A stretch of DNA of 64,000 nucleotides. Origin: Desulfurococcaceae archaeon (GTDB taxonomy: Archaea > Thermoproteota > Thermoprotei_A > Sulfolobales > Desulfurococcaceae). Position numbers and translations under genes: made by a program. Where the stretch lies: assembly GCA_020833225.1 (NCBI GenBank), contig JAJHQS010000002.1, positions 19,388 to 83,387 of the forward strand, in the 5' to 3' direction. Below the pieces are notes generated by a model that was given only the letters and a program-made list of their open reading frames with translations, was not told the DNA's origin and searched no databases. This document shows positions 44,969 to 54,926 of the stretch, in pieces (position 1 is the stretch's first letter; each line of letters opens with the position of its first letter).

Positions 44969-46338
44969 AATTTGATGTTGTTATCGTGGGTTCTGGTGTT
45001 GGTGGATATCCTGCGGCATTATATCTAGCTGATAAGGGGTTTAAAATAGCAGTAGTTGAAGAGCACTTAGTAGGTGGAGAATGTACTAACTATGGTTGTG
45101 TTCCAACTAAGGCATTTTATCATTTTGCAGAGTCTGTGAAGTTTATTGAGAAAATTAGTGGTCAAGTGTATTACAAGTGGATTGATCTAGTTGAATGGGT
45201 TAAGAATATTGTGAGAGAGTCGCGTGAAGGCTTAGAATACTTACTACAGGCGCGTGAAGTTACTCTACTAAGGGGTAAGGGTATTTTAGCGGGGCCTGGG
45301 AGAGTTGTAGTTGAGGCTAGTAATGGTAAGAGTAGTGTTGAATGTAATAGTGTTATTTTAGCTCTCGGTACAGATCCAGCTGATATACCTATTGCTAGGT
45401 TTGATGGTGTTGGTGTTATTAGTAATAGAGAGGCGTTATATCTTCAGGAGAAGCCTAGTAGAGTATTAATTATTGGTGGTGGAGTAGTAGGCGTAGAACT
45501 CGCTAACATCTATTCTTCCCTAGGAGTAGATGTGACTATTGTAGAGATCCTAGAACACATACTCCCCTTTACAGATAGAGATATAGCATTAGCACTTAAA
45601 ACACACCTAGCTCAGCGAGGTGTAAGAGTACTAGAGAAGACTAGCGTAATTGGAGTTGAGAAGAAAGGGTCTTTTTATCATGCTAAGTTGAGTAGTGGAG
45701 AAGTTCTCGAAGTAGAAAAGATTATTGTAGCTGTTGGTAGAAGACCTAAGACTAGTGGTGTTGGACTTGAAAACATAGGTGTAAAACTCGATGAGAAGGG
45801 CTATATTATAGTTGGCGAAAATATGGAGACAAATGTGAAAAATATTTATGCTGCTGGAGATGTTGTTGGAGGTCCTCTACTTGCTCATAAAGCTATATTA
45901 GAGAGTTTAGTTGCTGCGAGGAGTATAGTTAAAGAAGATGTGTTTAAAGTAGACTATAAGCTTGTACCATTAACGATATTTACAGGTTTAGAAGTAGCAT
46001 CTCTAGGTTATACTGAGAAAGAGTTAAATGCTGTAGGTGTAAAATACTTAAAGTTCCGTATTCCAGTATATTTCCTCTCAGCTGTGAAGATTAAGGGGTA
46101 TAAGAACGCCTTTGTAAAGATCATTGTAGATGAGAGTAGAGAGAGAGTTCTCGGAATACACCTAGTTGCACCTAACGCTTCAGAGGTTATTTCAGCATAT
46201 TTACCACTATATCTCGGCAAACTAGGTGTTAAAGAGGCCTCTAGAATACCATATCCACATTTAACAATATCAGAGTCTCTGAGAGATATAGCAGAGTATA
46301 TTTTAGGTGAGCCAATACACACTATTATTAAAAAGTAG
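44965..46338 (+). CDS. lpdA: Dihydrolipoamide dehydrogenase (L protein)
   Basis: 457 residues from GTG 44965. FAD-binding GSGVGGYPAAL, redox disulfide GGECTNYGCVPTKAF, NAD-binding IIGGGVVGVELA and C-terminal YPHLTISES with the active His and Glu are intact. It reoxidises the H protein lipoyl group with NAD. As the last gene of the gcvPA-gcvPB-lpdA unit, it most likely serves glycine cleavage. Confidence 0.95.
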   Translation: MKFDVVIVGSGVGGYPAALYLADKGFKIAVVEEHLVGGECTNYGCVPTKAFYHFAESVKFIEKISGQVYYKWIDLVEWVKNIVRESREGLEYLLQAREVTLLRGKGILAGPGRVVVEASNGKSSVECNSVILALGTDPADIPIARFDGVGVISNREALYLQEKPSRVLIIGGGVVGVELANIYSSLGVDVTIVEILEHILPFTDRDIALALKTHLAQRGVRVLEKTSVIGVEKKGSFYHAKLSSGEVLEVEKIIVAVGRRPKTSGVGLENIGVKLDEKGYIIVGENMETNVKNIYAAGDVVGGPLLAHKAILESLVAARSIVKEDVFKVDYKLVPLTIFTGLEVASLGYTEKELNAVGVKYLKFRIPVYFLSAVKIKGYKNAFVKIIVDESRERVLGIHLVAPNASEVISAYLPLYLGKLGVKEASRIPYPHLTISESLRDIAEYILGEPIHTIIKK

Positions 46339-46381
46339 AGTTATTTTCCACTATTAGGCATTAAAGTTTAGGGGTTTATAA

Positions 46382-47041
46382 GTGAGTTTTCTAGGTGTTA
46401 GTGAAAAGTATTTTACAAAGTATTGTAGTAATGGGAGAAATTGCTTCTGGGGTTATGCTGCACTTATAGAACCAGTGGCTAGTAGAGATCTCTACATATT
46501 TGATTGTTCACTCTTTAATTACGCGAGAGACGAGTATAGAGAATACCCTGAGTTAAGAGTACTTTTATCATTTAAAACAAGTACTCATCCAAGTGATATT
46601 TGGTTTACTAATCAACTAGGATATGTTAAGCTACCTGAAATTACATCGTGTAATAATAGTGATATTGAAACTTGTTTAAACAACTCTCTAAAAACCCTAG
46701 AATCAATGATTGAAGAGGCATCTAGTCAAGTAAAACTCTTCTCTAAGCGAGAAGCTTTAAGATTTATCTTGCCCAAACCACCAGACTATGCAACTGCACG
46801 TGGGAGATATCATGGGCTCTTAATTAGAAAAAGCATTTTAAGTGAAATAGCGAGTAATCTAGGTTTTAATAATGGTGTTTTAAACTCACGTGTGAGAAGT
46901 GTCTATGTACTCTACAGTGTTGACTACTCTAAGTGGGATTTTACAGCACTCATATGTGATAAGCATACTAAGCTAAATGCACATAAGAAAATTATTGATA
47001 AAAACAAATTATTAAGTGCTCTGAGAGAGTTTTCACATTAA
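46382..47041 (+). CDS. Protein of unknown function next to the glycine cleavage genes
   Basis: 219 residues from a GTG start. I do not recognise the family. It is a soluble protein with no signal peptide or membrane helix, with seven Cys (two near the N-terminus in KYCSNGRNCFWGYAAL) and an RGRYHGLLIRKSILSE segment near residue 140. It follows lpdA by 43 bases on the same strand and precedes htrA. A role tied to lipoate or glycine metabolism is a guess from position only. Confidence 0.6.
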   Translation: MSFLGVSEKYFTKYCSNGRNCFWGYAALIEPVASRDLYIFDCSLFNYARDEYREYPELRVLLSFKTSTHPSDIWFTNQLGYVKLPEITSCNNSDIETCLNNSLKTLESMIEEASSQVKLFSKREALRFILPKPPDYATARGRYHGLLIRKSILSEIASNLGFNNGVLNSRVRSVYVLYSVDYSKWDFTALICDKHTKLNAHKKIIDKNKLLSALREFSH

Positions 47042-47180
47042 TTTAATTTAAACCTGCGTTACAGCTCATTATGGGGGAGTATGGGAGATTTAAGCGACAC
47101 GTAAAAAGTCCTTGGAAAACCAGTTCGTGAGGTTAAATATTTTTACTTTTCACTTTATTTTTAAACTTGGTGGGCTCTAA

Positions 47181-48113
47181 GTGAGTATTAGAGATCTTAG
47201 TTTTGAAATTGTAAATGTAGTTAAGAAGGTTAAACCATCAGTTGTTACAATTTCTACTGAGATACCTCATCCTTTAGAGTTTTTTGGCTATGAGCCTGTG
47301 AGGGGTTATGGCTCTGGGTTTGTTATTGCACCTGGATATGCTATTACTAACGCCCACGTTGTTAGAGGTGCTAGTAGAGTAAATGTGTTATTTAGTGATG
47401 GATATTTGAGTTCTGCTAGAGTTGTAGCTAGTGATCCTGTGAGAGATCTTGCCTTATTAAAGACCGAAGAACATGGAACACCATTAAAACTAGGTGATTC
47501 TGATAAGCTTGAAGTAGGTGAAATAGTACTCGCTATTGGCTCACCTCTAGGATTACTTGAAAACTCTGTTTCTATGGGTGTTATTAGTGCAGTGGGGAGG
47601 ACAATAGTTTCTAGGGATATTGTGTTAGAAGACGTTATACAAACAGATGCTGCAATAAATCCCGGTAATAGTGGTGGTCCACTAGTAAACCTAGAAGGAG
47701 AAGCTATTGGTGTTACAACAGCTATAATACCCTTTGCTCAAGGCATTGGCTTTGCTATTCCAATAAATACTGTTAAGAGATTTGTAGAAATGATTATTAA
47801 ATATGGTCGTCCTGTGAGAGCGTGGATAGGTGTATATGTAGCACCATTAAACCCCACTATGGCAGCACTATATAAGCTCCCAGTAACCGAGGGTTTACTA
47901 ATAGCCCGAGTCATCCCCGGATCACCTGCAGATGCTGGAGGACTTGTAGAAGGCGATATTATAATTAAAGCAGATGAGAAATCTGTAAAGAGAGTTGCTG
48001 AGTTAAGAGAGATCATTGAGAGAGACATTGATAGAGGTTATATCATATTAGAAGTTATTAGAGCTGGGAGGAGATTTACAGCTAAAATAGGCATTATTGT
48101 AGAAGAGATCTAG
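47181..48113 (+). CDS. HtrA/DegQ-family serine protease, no signal peptide
   Basis: 310 residues. The trypsin-like triad is H59 in TNAHVV, D89 in DPVRDLALLK and S164 in NPGNSGGPLV. One PDZ domain follows (GSPADAGGLVEGDIIIKA). No signal peptide or membrane helix is present, so it should work in the cytoplasm, unlike most bacterial HtrA. GTG 47181 is preceded by GGTGGG with 6 bases between. Confidence 0.93.
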   Translation: MSIRDLSFEIVNVVKKVKPSVVTISTEIPHPLEFFGYEPVRGYGSGFVIAPGYAITNAHVVRGASRVNVLFSDGYLSSARVVASDPVRDLALLKTEEHGTPLKLGDSDKLEVGEIVLAIGSPLGLLENSVSMGVISAVGRTIVSRDIVLEDVIQTDAAINPGNSGGPLVNLEGEAIGVTTAIIPFAQGIGFAIPINTVKRFVEMIIKYGRPVRAWIGVYVAPLNPTMAALYKLPVTEGLLIARVIPGSPADAGGLVEGDIIIKADEKSVKRVAELREIIERDIDRGYIILEVIRAGRRFTAKIGIIVEEI

Positions 48114-48369
48114 TATAGTATTGTAAAAACTAGGACAAATCTCTATTTATATTTTTCAACTACAATAGCACTTATCACTACTGGTGGTATTATAGAGAGA
48201 ATTATAAATTGGTAAAACATCTTCTAGTATAAAATCAGCTAGTATAGAGTGTAAAGTTGTAAGCAGAGATGTCAATATAAACCTATAAATGCTAATACTC
48301 ACCATGATCATTAACCCTTAGAGATATCTGTGAAAGTTAATTACCTCTAGGCTTTTTTGAATACTTTGG
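48114..48369. other. Intergenic region between htrA and the M42 peptidase gene
   Basis: About 255 bases, AT-rich. No convincing gene, tRNA, C/D box or hairpin was seen. Its 3' end (48300-48369) presumably holds the peptidase promoter, but no clear TATA stands out. Confidence 0.4.
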
Positions 48370-48378
48370 GTGGTGTTT

Positions 48379-49479
48379 GTGGAGTGGAGAGATGAGCTCT
48401 ATAGATTATTAAAGAGGCTTGCAGAGGCTCCTGGTCCTAGTGGTAGAGAAGAGTCTGTGAGGAATATTGTTGTTGAGCTCTTAGAGAGTCATGTCGATAA
48501 GCTTTGGATTGATACGTGGGGTAATGTTATTGGTGTTAAACGTGGTGGTAGTGGTGGAGGTAGAGTTATGGTGGCAGCTCATATGGATGAAATAGGGTTT
48601 TTTATCTCGCATATTGAGGATGATGGATTTCTCAGAGTTATACCTATAGGTGGTGTAGTAGAGAGATCTCTACTTTATCAGAGAGTTGTAATTAGATCTA
48701 GAAATGGGAGGCTTATTAGAGGAGTAGTGGGGCTTAAACCACCACATATAGCTAAGCCAGAGGAGTTACAAAAGGTTCCCGAATTACGTGAGCTCTTTGT
48801 AGATATTGGTGTTTCTTCACGTGAGGAGGCAGAAAAACTTGGTGTAAGAGTTGGTGATATTGCTGTTTTTGATAGAGATGTAGTTGAACTTGCTGGTACA
48901 AGGGTTTCTGGTAAGGCTTTTGATGATCGTGTTGGTGTTCTAGCACTAGTTAAGGCTGCTGAGTTGACGAGAGATCCAAAAATAGACGTGTATTTTGTAG
49001 CTACAGTTCAAGAAGAAGTAGGCTTAAAAGGTGCTAGAACATCTGCTTTTGCAATATCACCTGATGCAGCATTAGCAGTTGATGTTACTATTGCTAGTGA
49101 TGTGCCAGGTGTAGCTAAAAGTGAGTGGTATACGAGACTAGGTAAAGGTCCAGCTATAAAAGTAGCTGATGGCCGTGGAGCTTCTGGATTAATAGTACAC
49201 CCTAAAATATTTGACCTACTAGTCTCTCTAGCTGAAAAACACAATATACCATACCAAGTAGAAGTAATACCTGGTGGTACGACAGATGCTAGTATTATAG
49301 CATTAAATAAAGAGGGTGTACCTGCAGGAACAATATCTATTCCAGCAAGATATATACATAGTCCAGTTGAAGTAGTAGATCTCAGCGATATCTATAATAC
49401 TGCTAGATTACTTAAGGCTTTCGCAGAAGAAGTTACACCTGAGTGGTTAAGAGAAGTTAAAGGTACCTTTGTAAAATAA
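48379..49479 (+). CDS. M42 family metallo-aminopeptidase
   Basis: About 366 residues. LAEAPGPSGREESVR, MVAAHMDEIGFF, KAFDDRVGVLAL, TVQEEVGLKGAR and GGTTDASIIAL carry the two-metal site and catalytic Glu of the M42 TET peptidases. These dodecamers trim peptides released by the proteasome. GTG 48379 follows GGTGGT at the same spacing seen for rpl37ae and is preferred over 48370. Confidence 0.94.
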   Translation: MEWRDELYRLLKRLAEAPGPSGREESVRNIVVELLESHVDKLWIDTWGNVIGVKRGGSGGGRVMVAAHMDEIGFFISHIEDDGFLRVIPIGGVVERSLLYQRVVIRSRNGRLIRGVVGLKPPHIAKPEELQKVPELRELFVDIGVSSREEAEKLGVRVGDIAVFDRDVVELAGTRVSGKAFDDRVGVLALVKAAELTRDPKIDVYFVATVQEEVGLKGARTSAFAISPDAALAVDVTIASDVPGVAKSEWYTRLGKGPAIKVADGRGASGLIVHPKIFDLLVSLAEKHNIPYQVEVIPGGTTDASIIALNKEGVPAGTISIPARYIHSPVEVVDLSDIYNTARLLKAFAEEVTPEWLREVKGTFVK

Positions 49480-49611
49480 TTTTTAACTCATTTTATTCCC
49501 TATGAGACCGCAGATCTCTTTGTTTAATTTATTCTATGGTTTTGCTTATTAAATACTCCATTGTTGAGATTTACTATTATGAATAATGCATAATTTAAAT
49601 TTTATGTTACA

Positions 49612-50547
49612 TTAAATTGTTCTCTCTTCTTTATAGAATACTTTGCCGAGACTTCCTGGGGGTTCAAATATTCTTCTTAGTTTTGTTGAACCATATATTA
49701 TCATTAGTATGAGGGCAGCTATGAATGGCAACATTTTAGCTAAGTCTGCTTGTAAACCAAGTCTAGCTTGTAGTGTTATACTAAATTCTACGAGTCCTCC
49801 AAACATGAATGCTAGTGGTATTAATACTATTGGGTGTCTACCAGCTGCTAATGCTATTGTAAAAGCTAACCATCCATAGCCTAAGAGATATGTCTTTATA
49901 TCCCAGTACTTCTGCCATAGTAGTACAAAAAATGAAGCACCTACACCCATGATGAAGAAGCCTAATAAGCCTGCTATAAGTCTTGTTTTTAAAACACTTG
50001 CTCCTAGTGCTAATGCTACATGTGGGTTTTCACCACAAGCTCTTATAGCCGTGCCTAGAGCCGTCTTAAATATGAAGAAGTAGGTGAGTAGTCCTATTAA
50101 CACTGTAATAGCTAGGATCGCTAAGTAAATACCTAGAGAATCTGGGTATGTATATGGTCTAATACTACCAACTCGTAATCTAACTTCATAACCTGCTATA
50201 ATGCCTAAGCCATAGCCTAGAAACATTAGTGAGAGTCCTACAGCACCATGGCTTATAGGTAGTTTTGTTAGTGTCCACGCCATGAATATGCCAATAATAG
50301 CTGTAGCTAAGCCAGCTGTGAGAGCTGCTAGTGTTGTTGAGAGAACTAGTGAGAGTCCTCGAGCTGTGAGAAGCCATGTTAATGGGACAACAACAGCTGT
50401 TGTTACACCAGTTGATAAGAAGAATACGCCGTCAATAGCGAGATTTAATATTCCAGATTTCTCAAATATACTGTGTCCTAGTGCTACCAGGTACATTGTT
50501 GTAAATGCAGCTGTTAATCTAAGTATAATTGTAGTTTCAATTACCAT
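49612..50547 (-). CDS. ABC transporter permease, BMP/nucleoside type (second permease)
   Basis: 311 residues with about eight membrane helices. NLAIDGVFFLSTGV near the N-terminus and RACGENPHVALALGASVLKTR in the cytoplasmic coupling loop are typical of the YufQ-like permease paired with BMP binding proteins. The substrate in this class is usually a nucleoside; none can be assigned here. It overlaps the other permease gene by 7 bases and ends the operon. Confidence 0.9.
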   Translation of the reverse strand: MVIETTIILRLTAAFTTMYLVALGHSIFEKSGILNLAIDGVFFLSTGVTTAVVVPLTWLLTARGLSLVLSTTLAALTAGLATAIIGIFMAWTLTKLPISHGAVGLSLMFLGYGLGIIAGYEVRLRVGSIRPYTYPDSLGIYLAILAITVLIGLLTYFFIFKTALGTAIRACGENPHVALALGASVLKTRLIAGLLGFFIMGVGASFFVLLWQKYWDIKTYLLGYGWLAFTIALAAGRHPIVLIPLAFMFGGLVEFSITLQARLGLQADLAKMLPFIAALILMIIYGSTKLRRIFEPPGSLGKVFYKEERTI

Positions 50548-51662
50548 TCAAATCTCACCTCATATTCCACGAGAAACCTCGTTATAGAATATGTAAGTAG
50601 TATTGCACCTATGAGTAATAGTGATTGTTCTACTCCACCGAGACCAGCTACTTGTAGAGCTATACCAGCATTTCTTAGAGCAGAAACTATGTATGCTGAA
50701 AACGGTATCATCTTGAGATCTAGTAGTGAAAGCCATGATACTAATATTGCTAAATAACCATAGCCAGCTGTTTGTCTCTCAATTTCATAAGGTATTCTAC
50801 CGAGTTCTGATAGTAAATATATAGAACCTGTGAGACCTATGAGAGCACCTGATATAGTCATTGTTAATAAAATAATGTGATTAACACTTACACCTACAGC
50901 TTGGAGATAACTTGGGTTAGAGCCGTGAATCTTTGTATAAAGTCCTATTCTACAGTGTTTAAAAAACCACCATGTAAAAACATAAATTAATACTGCAAGA
51001 ACTAATAGAGCTATATAGTAAGCTAATTGTACTGTTAAATTCTGAAGAGCTACTTGTAGAGGGTCTCCACGCATTGGTAAATGAACTCTCACATTAAGCC
51101 TATAGATTTCAGGTATTTCATCTGTTCTTAAATAGCCATAAACATAGCGGCCTTTAAAAGGCCCAAATATTAGGTAGTTTAAAATATAGTAAGCTACGTA
51201 GTTCAATATTAATGTAACTGGAACTTCATCTATTTTCAAGTAAGCTCTAAATAGAGCTGCAATAAAAGCCCAGAAAGCACCCATGATTGTCCCTGTTAAA
51301 GCTACTAGTAGGATTACTAGTGGTGCTGGTGCTGGATTATGTCGAGGGTTAAATATGAAGAGTGTTAGTAATATTCCAGGGATTGTTGCTATATAGAATT
51401 GACCTTCACCACCAATATTCCACAAAGCAGCCTTAAAAGAGATTAATAATGCACAACCCATAGCTATGAGTACAAAGAAGTCTTTTACAATACTCGGGCT
51501 AATAAAAGACCTTGCAATGTTTACGAGGACTTCTAGTGGACTTCTTCCTACTAGTATTGTTATGAATAAGTAGACTAGTATACCTAGAATTAGAGATATT
51601 GCTGTAGAGATCCAAGTATGATATCTGGGGATGGTTTTTCTTCTTAGAACTATGAATCTCAA
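50541..51662 (-). CDS. ABC transporter permease, BMP/nucleoside type (first permease)
   Basis: 373 residues with about nine membrane helices. KAALWNIGGEGQFYIATI and KIHGSNPSYLQAVGVSVNH are the typical YufP-like permease motifs. It partners the second permease in the membrane channel. Its start directly follows the ATPase stop. Confidence 0.9.
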   Translation of the reverse strand: MRFIVLRRKTIPRYHTWISTAISLILGILVYLFITILVGRSPLEVLVNIARSFISPSIVKDFFVLIAMGCALLISFKAALWNIGGEGQFYIATIPGILLTLFIFNPRHNPAPAPLVILLVALTGTIMGAFWAFIAALFRAYLKIDEVPVTLILNYVAYYILNYLIFGPFKGRYVYGYLRTDEIPEIYRLNVRVHLPMRGDPLQVALQNLTVQLAYYIALLVLAVLIYVFTWWFFKHCRIGLYTKIHGSNPSYLQAVGVSVNHIILLTMTISGALIGLTGSIYLLSELGRIPYEIERQTAGYGYLAILVSWLSLLDLKMIPFSAYIVSALRNAGIALQVAGLGGVEQSLLLIGAILLTYSITRFLVEYEVRFEW

Positions 51663-53255
51663 CTACATCACCATGAGCTTCTCAATATCTTCACACGGTG
51701 CTTCTGGAGTTAGAGGACCATATAGTCTCCCAGTGTTCATTACATAAATTATATCACTTACCATTAAGACTTCATCTAGGTCTTCTGAAGCTATTAAAAC
51801 AGCTAAGTTCTCATTTACAGCCTTCTCTCTAATTCTCCTTCTCACATATATAGCTGAGACCTCATCTAGTGTTCTCGTAGGGTTACACGCTATAAGGGCT
51901 TTTTTAGCGTTTTCAATTTCTCTAGCAACTATAGTTTTTAGTATATTGCCTCCAGAGAGGTATTTGACGGGTGTTTTAGTACTGGGAGCGATTATTTGAT
52001 ATGAATTTATGAGTTCACGCGATATCTCTTCAATTAAACCCCAAGGTATATTTATACCATTTCTCACAGTACATGCAGCAATATTCTCTACAATACTCTC
52101 TTCTGGTGAAATACCATGTTCTAGGAGTCTATCTGGTATAAAACTCACACCGAGTTCTCTGATATTTTTAACACCACTTCTCTTAACATTTACATTATCC
52201 ACATAGATATCACCACTCTTTATTTTTCTTAATCCTACAATAGACTCTAAGAGCTCTCTCTGGCCGTTTCCAGAGATACCAGCTATACCTACAACTTCAC
52301 CTGCGTGTATAGTTAGATTAACTCCTCTAACGATCTCTCTGCCGTAGTCGTCTTCTACGTGGAGATTTCTTATAATTATTCTTGGCTCACCACGTGGATT
52401 TATAGTTTGTACTTTGACGTAGCTTATTTGCTTAGATCTTTCTTCACCAAACATCATGACTCTAACTTGATCAATAGTTGTTTCCCAAGTGTTTACAACA
52501 CCTACTATTTTACCAGCTCTAAGCACCGCGATTCTATTAGAGATCTCCATTGCTTCAGAGATCTTGTGTGTTATGATCACAATGGATCCTCCTTGCTCTT
52601 TGAGCTTTAAGAGTGCTTGATAGAGTTTTCTTCTCTCAAGTAGTGGTAAATATGTTAAAGCCTCATCAAGTAATAATATCTTAGCATTGACGATCATAGC
52701 TCTAAGTATCTCTACGAGTTGTTTTTGCGTATATGTAAGATTATAAACTTTCTCATTAGGATCTATTTTTATTCCTATTTTCTCTGATTCTTCACTAATA
52801 ATTTTCAATATTTTCTTAATAGATGTGAGGCTCTTAACACCATGTATTCTCAGAGAAGTCAATGTTAATGCCATATTTTCAGCAACAGTTAATTTACTAA
52901 TTAGTTGAGGCACTTGGCTAACCATGAGTATGCCTTTACTCATAGCGTCAGCTGGACTATTAATCGTTACTCTCTCTAGAATTCTGCCTGTTTTCATGAG
53001 GATCTCTCCATGATCAGGTGTATATATGCCATAAAGGATCTTAACAAAAGTAGATTTCCCAGAACCATTCTCACCGAGAAGAGCTAATATTTCACCAGCA
53101 TACAGATCTAGTGACACCCTATCTAGAGCAATAACAGGTCCAGGGAAGCTCTTTGAGATATTTCTAGCAGAGAGAATAACGTTCTCAACGCTTTCAGCAC
53201 TACTTATATTAGCACTTGTACTTAAAACTTTACTACTCACTAATTTCCACCTCAT
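51663..53255 (-). CDS. ABC transporter ATPase with two nucleotide-binding domains (BMP/nucleoside type)
   Basis: 530 residues. The first domain has Walker A GENGSGKST, a TQKQLVEILRAM signature and ILLLDEALTYL. The second carries the altered GISGNGQREL loop normal for the second half of the RbsA/YufO class, then LSGGNILKTIVAREI. It powers the two permeases that follow it. It lies 57 bases downstream of the binding protein gene. Confidence 0.93.
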   Translation of the reverse strand: MRWKLVSSKVLSTSANISSAESVENVILSARNISKSFPGPVIALDRVSLDLYAGEILALLGENGSGKSTFVKILYGIYTPDHGEILMKTGRILERVTINSPADAMSKGILMVSQVPQLISKLTVAENMALTLTSLRIHGVKSLTSIKKILKIISEESEKIGIKIDPNEKVYNLTYTQKQLVEILRAMIVNAKILLLDEALTYLPLLERRKLYQALLKLKEQGGSIVIITHKISEAMEISNRIAVLRAGKIVGVVNTWETTIDQVRVMMFGEERSKQISYVKVQTINPRGEPRIIIRNLHVEDDYGREIVRGVNLTIHAGEVVGIAGISGNGQRELLESIVGLRKIKSGDIYVDNVNVKRSGVKNIRELGVSFIPDRLLEHGISPEESIVENIAACTVRNGINIPWGLIEEISRELINSYQIIAPSTKTPVKYLSGGNILKTIVAREIENAKKALIACNPTRTLDEVSAIYVRRRIREKAVNENLAVLIASEDLDEVLMVSDIIYVMNTGRLYGPLTPEAPCEDIEKLMVM

Positions 53256-53312
53256 ATTAATCTTTTCAAAAACATGTTAAAAAGAGATGAGGATGAGAGA
53301 TGTTTAAAAAAG

Positions 53313-54746
53313 TTAGCCAACCCACTTTACATAGGTCATAAAGTAGTCCATGGTCCAGAGGTCTTCGTGTCCTAGCCTTACACCTGCTGGTATTTTAACT
53401 GGTGCACCCTTACTTGCACCTTTACAATATGTGGAAGTAGATTCTTCGGGGTCGAAGAGGCAGTATCCTTCAAGTGGGCCAGTGAAGGGGTCGAATACTG
53501 ATGCTATTGGGTATGGAATAGTGCCTAGTTTACCACCCCAATTTAATGGTATGCTTAATATATTCTCGTATTTGTGTGTTTCACTTGATACTTGTAGTGG
53601 TATAACCATGAATGCGTTTTTCATTTGCCAATATCTCTTTAATACTAGGTCATAAACACTTAATTTCTGCCCATCTATCTTATCTGTTACTATAATGCTC
53701 TTTAATAAGTCAATATACTTGGGGTTAAACATTACTGGTGAGCCGTCTAGTGCTATGTCAGCGCCTAGATCTACAGCTCCACTCGATAATAGATACCAGT
53801 AGTCTACTTTATCTAAGTTATATGGCGTATAGACTCCAGCCTTGATCTTGACTAATATGTCTGCATATATCCTCTCCCATCTAACAAGTTGACCGCTCAC
53901 AACGTAGTTTGGACCATACTTTAACATTGGACCATAGTGGCTGAAGACATAAACACCCTTCTCCTCACCATACTCAATCACGGCTGTAGAATCTTCTGTA
54001 AACGCTAATACATCTACATTGTACATTGTTACTAGTGTTTCAGCAGCCGACCTGGCTCTTTCAGGGGCGTACCAAGAGCCGATCATGATGACGTCTACTT
54101 CAATATTCTTCCCTAATTGTTCACCAACTTCTTTAGCACCTATAGCAAAAGCATTAATATGTCTAACTACCTCAGGTATTAAGAATGCTGCTACATAGCC
54201 TATTTTACCTGTCTTTGTTAATGCACCTGCTATTAATCCGTTGAGGTAGTAAACTTCATATAGATCTGCGAAATATGTACCAACATTAGGTGCTCTCTTA
54301 TAGCCTGAACAATGGAAAAATATGATATTAGGGTATTTCTTAGCGGCTTCAATAGTCTTATCCATGAACTCGAATGACGTAGTGAATATGACGTTATAGC
54401 CTTCTGCTACAAGTCTATCAACTGTTTCAATTAACTTCTCCTCGGAAACACTCTCTACATATGTTGTTTCAAGCCAGTCTTTAAAGAGCTCTTGCACATA
54501 TTTCCTACCAATATCATGCATATAGCTCCATCCAAAATCTCCTACGGGCCCGACATATATCCAAGCAGCCTTGATCTTTTCAGGAGGCGTCCACACTTGT
54601 GGTGTGAGAGTAGGTGTCGGTGATGTTGTAGGTGTTGTGGGTGTAATTGTAGGTGTAGGTGCAGAGATTAAGCCTATGTAATAGCCAATTACGCCTGTAA
54701 TAATAGCTATAATGATCATTATAGCTATTAATACTGAGGTCTTCAT
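53313..54746 (-). CDS. BMP-family ABC transporter substrate-binding protein (membrane anchored)
   Basis: 477 residues. An N-terminal membrane helix is followed by a short Thr/Pro linker and a BMP/PnrA-like domain: AAWIYVGPVGDFGWSYMHD, NVIFTTSFEFMDKTIEAA, VGTYFADLYEVYYLNGLIAG. It binds solute, typically nucleosides, at the surface and is anchored rather than lipidated. GGTGG precedes the ATG by 6 bases. It heads the four-gene minus-strand operon with the ATPase and permeases. Confidence 0.92.
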   Translation of the reverse strand: MKTSVLIAIMIIIAIITGVIGYYIGLISAPTPTITPTTPTTSPTPTLTPQVWTPPEKIKAAWIYVGPVGDFGWSYMHDIGRKYVQELFKDWLETTYVESVSEEKLIETVDRLVAEGYNVIFTTSFEFMDKTIEAAKKYPNIIFFHCSGYKRAPNVGTYFADLYEVYYLNGLIAGALTKTGKIGYVAAFLIPEVVRHINAFAIGAKEVGEQLGKNIEVDVIMIGSWYAPERARSAAETLVTMYNVDVLAFTEDSTAVIEYGEEKGVYVFSHYGPMLKYGPNYVVSGQLVRWERIYADILVKIKAGVYTPYNLDKVDYWYLLSSGAVDLGADIALDGSPVMFNPKYIDLLKSIIVTDKIDGQKLSVYDLVLKRYWQMKNAFMVIPLQVSSETHKYENILSIPLNWGGKLGTIPYPIASVFDPFTGPLEGYCLFDPEESTSTYCKGASKGAPVKIPAGVRLGHEDLWTMDYFMTYVKWVG

Positions 54747-54926
54747 TTATTTCCACCTATTTAGAAGTCACTAGATGTGTAAAGGTATTAGAGAGTAGGG
54801 TTTATATATCTACTTTGGCATTACTAGTGTAAAGAGATATGTATTAACACATTAAACCCACATATAGGCTTTTAATTAAATTATTTAAATTATCTTAGTA
54901 AGAACACTGTAACTTGGAGAGGACGT

